DNA of 38,444 nucleotides from JACPFV01 sp035526825 (lineage in GTDB: Bacteria; Pseudomonadota; Gammaproteobacteria; Nevskiales; Nevskiaceae): the NCBI GenBank assembly GCA_035526825.1, contig DATLBT010000137.1:1-38444 (forward strand). The letters are read 5' to 3'. Both the position numbers and the translations under genes were made by a program. The notes below the pieces were generated by a model that worked only from the letters and a program-made list of their open reading frames with translations, did not search any database and was not told the DNA's origin. Every line of letters starts with the position of its first letter. The first letter of the stretch is position 1. This document shows, piece by piece, positions 8,092 through 14,275 of the stretch.

Positions 8092-8119
8092 ATTATACGG
8101 GCCGCTGCGGCGGTCTCAA
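8092..8119 (-). promoter_or_regulatory. sigma70-type promoter of tRNA-Glu
   Basis: On the minus strand the -35 box TTGAGA (8119-8114) is followed after 16 bp by a perfect -10 TATAAT (8097-8092). The distance from the -10 box to the mature tRNA 5' end is 14 bp. The box lies inside GTATTATAC, which is nearly symmetrical, so a weaker plus-strand -10 (TATTAT) for pcnB could share the site. Confidence 0.75.
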
Positions 8120-8146
8120 GCGCCGAATAAACAAAGAGAAATAGCC

Positions 8147-9493
8147 ATCGAACCCAAGCGTATCCCGAGAGCCGAGCACCCGATTTCGCGATCGAGCTTC
8201 ACCGGCGCGGCCCTCAAGGTTCTCTATACATTGAAGGACGCGGGCTACGAGGCCTATGTCGTCGGCGGTGGCGTGCGCGACCTGCTGGCGGGACTCAAGC
8301 CGAAGGATTTCGACATCGCGACCAACGCGCGCCCCGAGCAGGTGCGCAAATTGTTCCGCTCGTGCCGGCTGGTGGGCCGCCGCTTCCTGATCGCGCACGT
8401 GCGCTTCGGCGACGAGATTTCCGAGGTGACGACGTTCCGTGGCCCGATTGGCGATTCGCATGATCGCGACGAGACCGGCCGCATCCTGTCCGACAATGTC
8501 TACGGCTCGATGGAGGACGACGCCTTCCGCCGCGACTTCACCGTCAACGGCCTGTTCTACGACATTCGTGACTTCTCGATTGTCGACTACGTCGGCGGCA
8601 TGGACGACATGCGCGCGCGGAAACTGCGGCTGATTGGCGATCCCGAATTGCGCTACCGCGAGGATCCGGTGCGCATGCTGCGCGCGGTGCGCATCGGCAA
8701 CAAGCTGCACTTCCAGATGGACCCGGCGTGCGCCAAGCCGATCCCGAGGCTCGCACCGCTGCTGCGCGAGATTCCGCCGGCGCGTTTGTTCGACGAGGTA
8801 CTGAAGGCGTTGTTCAGCGTCGACAACGTCGAGAACTTCCGCGCGCTGCACTGGTTCGGACTGTGGCGCGAGCTGTTCCCGGATGTCGGTGTCGCGCTCG
8901 ACCACGACCTCGACAACACGCGTGCTTTCATCGAGTGGGCGCTGGCCAATACCGCCGAGCGCATCAAGCAGGATCAGCCGGTCACGCCGTCGTTCCTGTT
9001 CGCGGCACTGCTGTGGCTGCCGATGACCGCGCGAGCGCAGGTGTTGATGGCGCAGCAGGGTCATCCCGAGCACATCGCCGTGATGCAGGCCGCCGAGGAA
9101 ATCATGGCGCGGCAGACGCTGCGCGTGGCGATTCCCAAGCGCTTCTCGATTCCGGCGCGCGAGATCTGGACGATGCAGTCACGGTTCGAGCAGCGCCGCG
9201 GCAGCGCGCCGCGCCGGCTGATGTCGCACCCGCGTTTCCGCGCCGCCTACGACTTCCTGCTGCTGCGCGCGCAGGCCGGCGAGCCCGTGCAGGAGCTCGC
9301 CGATTGGTGGACCGAGGCGCAGAAGGGCGAGTTGCTGCCGGTGCCCGATAGCGCGCCGCCCGAGCACGCCGGCCCCGCGCACGACTCTCCGGAGGGTGGT
9401 GCACACGGCGGCGCGCCCCGGCGTCGTCGCCGGCGCCGCGGCGGGCGCGGCCGCAATCGCGGAGGCCCCGGCGGCAATTCGCCGCAGGAATAA
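8147..9493 (+). CDS. pcnB: Poly(A) polymerase I, non-AUG start
   Basis: The 448-residue product adds poly(A) tails to RNA 3' ends and so promotes RNA decay. The nucleotidyltransferase core reads AYVVGGGVRDLL then KPKDFDIATNA (catalytic DxD) and CRLVGRRFLIAHV, matching E. coli PcnB closely from IPRAEHPIS onward. The C-terminus is a basic Arg/Gly tail (RRRRRRGGRGRN), as usual for RNA contact. No ATG, GTG or TTG precedes the conserved region. The frame upstream runs into the tRNA gene. ATC at 8147 has a GAG-containing ribosome site (AAAGAGAA, 8133-8140) at about 8 nt, so it is my choice; ATA 8141 and CTG 8105 are alternatives. E. coli pcnB is known to start with AUU. The stop lies inside an inverted repeat. 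Confidence 0.93.
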   Translation: MEPKRIPRAEHPISRSSFTGAALKVLYTLKDAGYEAYVVGGGVRDLLAGLKPKDFDIATNARPEQVRKLFRSCRLVGRRFLIAHVRFGDEISEVTTFRGPIGDSHDRDETGRILSDNVYGSMEDDAFRRDFTVNGLFYDIRDFSIVDYVGGMDDMRARKLRLIGDPELRYREDPVRMLRAVRIGNKLHFQMDPACAKPIPRLAPLLREIPPARLFDEVLKALFSVDNVENFRALHWFGLWRELFPDVGVALDHDLDNTRAFIEWALANTAERIKQDQPVTPSFLFAALLWLPMTARAQVLMAQQGHPEHIAVMQAAEEIMARQTLRVAIPKRFSIPAREIWTMQSRFEQRRGSAPRRLMSHPRFRAAYDFLLLRAQAGEPVQELADWWTEAQKGELLPVPDSAPPEHAGPAHDSPEGGAHGGAPRRRRRRRGGRGRNRGGPGGNSPQE

Positions 9494-9577
9494 ACGGGGA
9501 CGCGCCCCTTTATCTATGACCACGCGGCCCCAGGCCCATGATGTCCGACGATAAAGGGGCGCGTCCCTGTTTATTCC
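9487..9577. repeat. 28-bp inverted repeat spanning pcnB end and folK start
   Basis: Arms 9487-9514 and 9550-9577 are complementary over 28 bp with one G/T position, which becomes a G-U pair in RNA. The 35-nt spacer holds both candidate folK ATGs. The arm core is ACGGGGACGCGCCCCTTTAT. The left arm includes the last codon and TAA stop of pcnB, and the right arm is translated as the folK N-terminus. It looks like a small palindromic (REP/MITE-like) element, although no transposase is nearby. Confidence 0.85.
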
Positions 9578-10062
9578 GTCGGGCCTACATCGGGCTCGGC
9601 GCCAACCTCGGCGAGCCGCACGCGCAGGTGTTGCGCGCATTCGACCTGATCGAAGACATTCCTGGCGTCACGCCGGTCGCGCGCTCGTCGCTGTATCGCA
9701 GCGCGCCGCTTGGGCCCGGCCCGCAGCCGGACTACTGCAATGCCGCCTGCGCCATCGACACGGCGTCAACGCCCGAAGCATTGCTGCAGCGCCTGCAGGC
9801 CATCGAGCACGCATTGGGCCGCGAGCGGCCGCGCGTGCGTTGGGCGCCGCGCTGCATCGACCTCGACCTGCTGCACGTCGAAGGCGCGGCACGAGTGGGC
9901 GGGGCGCTGACCTTGCCGCATCCGGAACTGCACAAGCGCAACTTCGTGCTGGCGCCCCTGGCCGAGATCGCGCCGACGCTGGAAGTGCCCGGATTGGGCC
10001 GCATCGATGCGCTGGCGCGCGCGCTCGGCGAAGTCGGCCTCGCCCGGTGGGAGTTGGTATAG
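9538..10062 (+). CDS. folK: 6-hydroxymethyl-7,8-dihydropterin pyrophosphokinase (HPPK)
   Basis: The enzyme transfers pyrophosphate from ATP to 6-hydroxymethyl-dihydropterin in folate synthesis. AYIGLGANLGEP is the family N-terminus and RWAPRCIDLDLL (about 100-111) matches the HPPK signature, followed by LPHPELHKRNFVLAPL. It is of normal length (about 160 residues) apart from some 15 extra residues at the start. These come from the right arm of the inverted repeat, since no start codon exists between the repeat and AYIGLG. Start ATG 9538 or 9541 lies in the repeat spacer without a clear ribosome site. panB follows 10 bp after its stop, so pcnB-folK-panB-panC-panD is probably one operon. Confidence 0.93.
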   Translation: MMSDDKGARPCLFRRAYIGLGANLGEPHAQVLRAFDLIEDIPGVTPVARSSLYRSAPLGPGPQPDYCNAACAIDTASTPEALLQRLQAIEHALGRERPRVRWAPRCIDLDLLHVEGAARVGGALTLPHPELHKRNFVLAPLAEIAPTLEVPGLGRIDALARALGEVGLARWELV

Positions 10063-10072
10063 TCGCCGGCCC

Positions 10073-10888
10073 ATGGAGCCCGCGAAAAGCGTCAACGTTT
10101 CCGAGCTGCGCCGCATGCGCGAGGCCGGCGAAAAAATCGCGTGCCTCACCTGCTACGACGCGAGCTTCGCGCTGATCGAGGATCGCGTCGGCGTCGACGT
10201 CGTGCTGGTCGGCGACTCGCTGGGCATGGTCATCCATGGTCGGCCAACCACGACCTCGGTTACCGTTGACGACATCGTTTACCACTCGCGCGCCCTGAAA
10301 GACTCGCTGAAGCGCGCGTTCCTCGTTGCCGACATGCCATTCCTGTCGTTTGCAACGCGCGACCGCGCGCTCGATGCGGCGCAACGCATGATGCAGGACG
10401 GCGGCGCCAAGATGGTCAAGCTTGAAGGCGGCCGCGAGCAGGCCGACATCGTCGAGTACCTCACCGTGCGCGGCGTGCCCGTGTGCGCGCACCTCGGCCT
10501 GCAGCCGCAGCTGATCCACAAGATGGGCGCCTTCAAGGTGCAGGGCCGCGACGACGCGGCGGCCGAGGCGATGATCCACGACGCCGAAATCCTCGAGCAG
10601 GCTGGCGCCGACCTGCTGCTGCTCGAATGCATTCCTGCAGGACTCGGCGAGCGCATCACCAAGAAGTCGCGCGTGCCGGTGATCGGCATCGGCGCCGGTC
10701 CCCACGTCGACGGCCAGATCCTGGTGCTGCACGACATCCTCAACATCTCGCCGACCGTGACACTGGGACGCAAGCCGCGCTTCGTGCGCAACTACATGGA
10801 TGGCGGCGCCGACATCGAGTCTGCCATCGGCGCTTACGTGAAATCGGTGAAGGACAGGAGCTATCCGGCGCCGGGGCACTGCTTCTAG
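10073..10888 (+). CDS. panB: 3-methyl-2-oxobutanoate hydroxymethyltransferase
   Basis: The 271-residue enzyme makes ketopantoate from alpha-ketoisovalerate and methylene-tetrahydrofolate, the first committed step of pantothenate synthesis. ACLTCYDASFA, VLVGDSLGMV, MVKLEGG, AHLGLQPQ and VPVIGIGAGPHVDGQ are the expected segments of this TIM-barrel family. ATG 10073 gives the standard start EPAKSVNVSELRRM; an upstream in-frame start would lie inside folK. The panC start follows 3 bp after its stop. The folate-dependent reaction may explain why folK shares the operon. Confidence 0.97.
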   Translation: MEPAKSVNVSELRRMREAGEKIACLTCYDASFALIEDRVGVDVVLVGDSLGMVIHGRPTTTSVTVDDIVYHSRALKDSLKRAFLVADMPFLSFATRDRALDAAQRMMQDGGAKMVKLEGGREQADIVEYLTVRGVPVCAHLGLQPQLIHKMGAFKVQGRDDAAAEAMIHDAEILEQAGADLLLLECIPAGLGERITKKSRVPVIGIGAGPHVDGQILVLHDILNISPTVTLGRKPRFVRNYMDGGADIESAIGAYVKSVKDRSYPAPGHCF

Positions 10889-10891
10889 CCC

Positions 10892-11740
10892 GTGCTGACC
10901 GTCCACACCGTCGCCGAGCTTCACGCCGCGCTGCAGCCCTGGCGCCGCGCCGGCGACACCACCGCTTTTGTGCCGACGATGGGCAACCTGCATGCGGGCC
11001 ATGGGAGCCTAGTAGACAAGGCGCGGGAGCTCGGCGAGTGCGTGGTGGTGAGCATCTTTGTCAACCCGCTGCAATTCGGGCCCAAGGAAGATTTCGAAAA
11101 ATATCCGCGCACGCTCGAAGCCGATGGCCGGCTTCTGGACAAGGCCGGCGTCGACGTCGTTTTTGCGCCATCGGTGCGCGACCTCTATCCGGGAGGCTAT
11201 CCGCCCGCTACCACTGTGAGCGTCGACGGCCCGCTGACGAAAGTCCTGTGCGCGCCGTTTCGGCCGGGACATTTCACCGGCGTCGCGACGATCGTCAACA
11301 TCCTCTTCAACGTCGTCCGCCCGGACATCGCCGTGTTCGGCGAGAAGGACTACCAGCAGCTTGCGGTGATTCGGCGCATGGTCGCCGACCTGGGATTGGC
11401 CATCCGCATCGTGGGCGCACCGACCCTGCGCGATGCCGACGGCCTTGCGTTGTCCTCGCGCAACCAATACCTGTCGTCGGATGAGCGGCTGCGTGCCGCC
11501 CGCCTGCACGAGACCTTGCAGTGGGTCGCGGGTGAGCTGCGTGGCGGCCGCCGCGATTTCGCGATGCTGTCGCAGGAAGCCCAGGGCCGGCTTGCCAAGG
11601 CCCGGTTCAACCCCCAGTACGTCGAAGTGCGCACCACGGACCTCGATGCGCCGGGCGAGAACCCGGCGGAACTTGTGGTCCTGGCTGCGGCTTACCTGGG
11701 CACGACCCGCCTTATCGACAACGTCGCCGTTCGACTTTAG
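10892..11740 (+). CDS. panC: Pantothenate synthetase
   Basis: The 282-residue enzyme condenses pantoate with beta-alanine using ATP. PTMGNLHAGHGSLV carries the HxGH nucleotide motif, and NPLQFGPKEDFEKYPR, FGEKDYQQL and LSSRNQYLS (KMSKS-like position) are all present. The start is GTG 10892, giving MLTVHTVAELHAAL. The gene is separated from panB by 3 bp and is followed by a 187-bp gap before panD. The product of panD supplies the beta-alanine used here. Confidence 0.97.
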   Translation: MLTVHTVAELHAALQPWRRAGDTTAFVPTMGNLHAGHGSLVDKARELGECVVVSIFVNPLQFGPKEDFEKYPRTLEADGRLLDKAGVDVVFAPSVRDLYPGGYPPATTVSVDGPLTKVLCAPFRPGHFTGVATIVNILFNVVRPDIAVFGEKDYQQLAVIRRMVADLGLAIRIVGAPTLRDADGLALSSRNQYLSSDERLRAARLHETLQWVAGELRGGRRDFAMLSQEAQGRLAKARFNPQYVEVRTTDLDAPGENPAELVVLAAAYLGTTRLIDNVAVRL

Positions 11741-11927
11741 TCCGGCTGCCGCTTGCAAGCGGTTGCGCCGGCGCCACCAGCGAGCCTAAGATTACCCATT
11801 CACCTCCGCTGCACTGCGGAGGCCGGGTGTACGCCTCAGTGGGCCACCCGCCTTGCGGTAAATCCTGGATCTACGGGCGCATGTCTTCTTGGGCCGCCCC
11901 GATCTGCAAAACGCTGAGGCACCCAAA
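11741..11927 (+). other. panC-panD spacer with two possible RNA hairpins
   Basis: This 187-bp gap is long for a pan operon. It contains a perfect 7-bp stem with 6-nt loop (11803-11809 with 11816-11822) and a second 6-bp stem (11824-11829 with 11845-11850). No run of T follows either, so they are not intrinsic terminators. A ribosome site TGAGG (11915-11919) lies 8 nt before the panD ATG. It may be a leader, a processing site or a promoter region; I cannot decide. Confidence 0.4.
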
Positions 11928-12308
11928 ATGAACCTGACTTTGCTGAAGTCCAAGCTGCATCGGGGCTGTGTCACCCACGCCGAGCTCGACTACGACGGCT
12001 CGTGCGCGATCGACAGCAAGCTGCTGGATGCCGCCGGCATGCTCGAGTTCGAGCAGATCGACATCTACAACATCACCAACGGCGAGCGTTTCACGACCTA
12101 TGCCATCCGCGCCGAGGCGGGTTCGGGGATCATCTCGGTCAATGGCGCCGCGGCCCACAAGGCGCGGGTCGGTGATCGGGTCATCATCGCAGCCTACTGC
12201 GGCCTCGACGCCGCTGCGGCGCGGGTCTACAAGCCCCGGCTGATTTACCTCGACGAACACAACCGCATTGTGCGCACCGCGAACACCATTCCGGTGCAGG
12301 CCGCCTGA
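11928..12308 (+). CDS. panD: Aspartate 1-decarboxylase proenzyme
   Basis: The 126-residue proenzyme cleaves itself at Gly24-Ser25 (in DYDGSCAID) to form the pyruvoyl group that decarboxylates aspartate to beta-alanine. The start MNLTLLKSKLHRGCVTHAEL, K9, Y22 and the NGERFTTYAI segment fit the family, as does the length. ATG 11928 is preferred over the frame to 11889 because it places the cleavage site at the canonical residue and has a TGAGG ribosome site. It completes folate/pantothenate genes in the operon. Its stop overlaps the next gene's probable CTG start (CTGA). Confidence 0.96.
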   Translation: MNLTLLKSKLHRGCVTHAELDYDGSCAIDSKLLDAAGMLEFEQIDIYNITNGERFTTYAIRAEAGSGIISVNGAAAHKARVGDRVIIAAYCGLDAAAARVYKPRLIYLDEHNRIVRTANTIPVQAA

Positions 12309-12919
12309 CGACACGCGAGCTTTTCCCGACGCTGGTCTATGTCGCGCCGCTCGGCGGGGCGACGGCTCCCCTGAACCGCGAACTGCTCGCCGAGGTGCGC
12401 ACGATCCGCGCGCGAGACGCTGCAGGGCGGCGCTGGTCGACGCGCAACTATCCCGGCGGCTACACCAGCTACGGCTCGCTCGACCAGTTGCAGCGCATGT
12501 CATCGACCTTCATCGCGCTGCGCGAGCGCATCGATGTGCACGTCACCCGTTATGCGCGCGACCAGGCTTGGGACCTGCGCGGGCGCAAGCTCGCCATGAG
12601 CGACTGCTGGGCCAACATCATGCGGCGGGGCAGCGCGCATGCGGGCCACCTGCATCCGCACGCCGTGGTCAGCGGCACTTATTACTTACAGGTGCCCCGC
12701 GGCGCGCCCGGGCTCCGCTTCGAGGATCCGCGATTGTCCCGCCTGATGGCGGCGCCGATGCGGCGCGCCGGCACTCGCGAGCCGCTCAAGTCGCATGTGA
12801 TCGTGCCGGCCCGGCCGGGGCAAGTGGTGCTGTTTGACAGCTGGCTGCGACACGAGGTGCCAGCGGTGCGGTCTGCTGGCGAACGCATCAGCCTGAGCTT
12901 CAACTATCACTGGTACTGA
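12305..12919 (+). CDS. Putative 2OG-Fe(II) oxygenase, TIGR02466 type
   Basis: The product resembles the TIGR02466 / PF13759 family of putative 2-oxoglutarate and Fe(II)-dependent oxygenases. Visible segments are RNYPGGYTSYGSLDQL, CWANIM, HLHPHAVVSGTYYLQ, LRFEDPRL, LFDSWLRHEVPA and ERISLSFNYHW; the HLHP histidine and the LRHEV histidine are likely iron ligands. The conserved family start (RELFPTLVYVAPL) lies upstream of the first ATG/GTG in frame, which is GTG 12395 and would cut off about 30 conserved residues. The best start is CTG 12305 overlapping the panD stop, giving 204 residues; ACG 12308 is less likely. The true substrate of this family is not known to me. Translational coupling to panD is inferred. 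Confidence 0.82.
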   Translation: MTTRELFPTLVYVAPLGGATAPLNRELLAEVRTIRARDAAGRRWSTRNYPGGYTSYGSLDQLQRMSSTFIALRERIDVHVTRYARDQAWDLRGRKLAMSDCWANIMRRGSAHAGHLHPHAVVSGTYYLQVPRGAPGLRFEDPRLSRLMAAPMRRAGTREPLKSHVIVPARPGQVVLFDSWLRHEVPAVRSAGERISLSFNYHWY

Positions 12920-12943
12920 CGCGGGCATACTACGCGTCTTCCA

Positions 12944-14275
12944 ATGACCCTCATTCGCTGGCTTTTCAACGCGGCCGTCACCCTCGTGATGGTGTTCCTG
13001 CTGCTGCGCGCGCTGCTGGAGTGGGTGCCCGCGCTGAATGCACTGCCCCAGTTCGTCAAGGCACTGCGAACCTGGGATCCGTTGCTGGAGCAGGGCGTGC
13101 GTGAACTCGGATTGCCATGGTCGCGTGACGTGCGCGGCTTCGGGCTGATCGGTGCAGCCGTGTTGCTCAACCTGGCGCGGTCGCTGCTGCTGGACCTGCT
13201 GGAATGGATGCAGAAGTGGTACCACCTCAAGCGCTCGCCTCCTGCCGCGCCGGCCCGCGCGCTGCCGGCCGGCGATGCCGTTGCGCCGGCGGCTTCGACA
13301 TCGGCCACGCTTGCGCCGGCGCCGCCCGCCAGCACCGCGACCGATGCCGAACTTGCCGCGACGGTGGTTACCACAGGCCAGCCCGTGCAGTCGGTGACCG
13401 GCACGGCTTTCCTCGAGTCCGGCGGCCAAGGCCAGGGCGTGCCGCGGCAGATTGGCCGCTATCGCATCATCGAGGTGCTCGGCCATGGCGCGATGGGCAC
13501 GGTGTTCAAGGCCGAGGACCCGAAGATCGGACGCATGGTCGCGATCAAGACAATCTCCGCCGTCGGCGCGGGGCCCGAAATGGAGCACTACCGCGAGCGC
13601 TTCCTCGTCGAGGCGAAATCAGCGGGCCGCCTGAACCATCCCGGCGTCGTCTCGGTGTACGACGTCACCGAGGACGCCAACGGCAAGCCATGCCTGGTAC
13701 TGGAATTCGTGCCGGGCACGACGCTCGATCGACTGGTCAGCGATCATCAGCCCGGGCTTGCACAGCTGCTCGACTACGTGGCCCAGATCGCGCGAGCGCT
13801 CGACTACGCGCATGCACAGGGAATCGTGCACCGCGATGTCAAGCCGGCCAACATCATGGTCACCAAGGCCAATGTCGCCAAGCTCAGCGACTTCGGCATT
13901 GCCAAGATCGAAGGCACCACCCTGACCGTCGCCGGCCAGGTGCTGGGAACGCCGGCGTTCATGTCGCCCGAGCAGTGCATGGGCAACGCGGTGGATTTCC
14001 GCTCTGACATCTTCTCGCTCGGAACCGTGCTCTACACGCTGGTTTCCGGGATGAAACCTTTTCCCGGCGACTCCTTTACCTCGGTGGCATACAAGGTCGT
14101 GCACTCGGAATACGTGCCGCTGACACAGCTCGATCCGCGGTTGCCAGCGGCGCTCGATGCCGTCGTCGCCGCCAGCCTCGCCAAGGACGCTGGGTCGCGC
14201 TACGCCTCCGCCGGGCGCATGGCCGATGAACTAGACGCGATCCGCGTGATGCTGCCGCCGGCGACCGATCCCTAA
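12944..14275 (+). CDS. Membrane-anchored Hanks-type Ser/Thr protein kinase
   Basis: The 443-residue protein has two likely membrane segments first (about 7-27 and 66-86), an Ala/Pro-rich linker (about 98-165) and a full kinase domain (about 172-435). Glycine loop GHGAMGTV (180-187), VAIK lysine K202, helix C E223, catalytic HRDVKPAN (296-303), DFG (316-318) and SPE (341-343) are intact, so it should be active. The usual PknB order is kinase first and membrane segment last; here it is reversed, with the kinase on the C-terminal side. No partner phosphatase or FHA gene is in view. It follows the 2OG oxygenase by 24 bp. Its stop overlaps the convergent valS stop by 4 bp. Targets are unknown. Confidence 0.93.
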   Translation: MTLIRWLFNAAVTLVMVFLLLRALLEWVPALNALPQFVKALRTWDPLLEQGVRELGLPWSRDVRGFGLIGAAVLLNLARSLLLDLLEWMQKWYHLKRSPPAAPARALPAGDAVAPAASTSATLAPAPPASTATDAELAATVVTTGQPVQSVTGTAFLESGGQGQGVPRQIGRYRIIEVLGHGAMGTVFKAEDPKIGRMVAIKTISAVGAGPEMEHYRERFLVEAKSAGRLNHPGVVSVYDVTEDANGKPCLVLEFVPGTTLDRLVSDHQPGLAQLLDYVAQIARALDYAHAQGIVHRDVKPANIMVTKANVAKLSDFGIAKIEGTTLTVAGQVLGTPAFMSPEQCMGNAVDFRSDIFSLGTVLYTLVSGMKPFPGDSFTSVAYKVVHSEYVPLTQLDPRLPAALDAVVAASLAKDAGSRYASAGRMADELDAIRVMLPPATDP

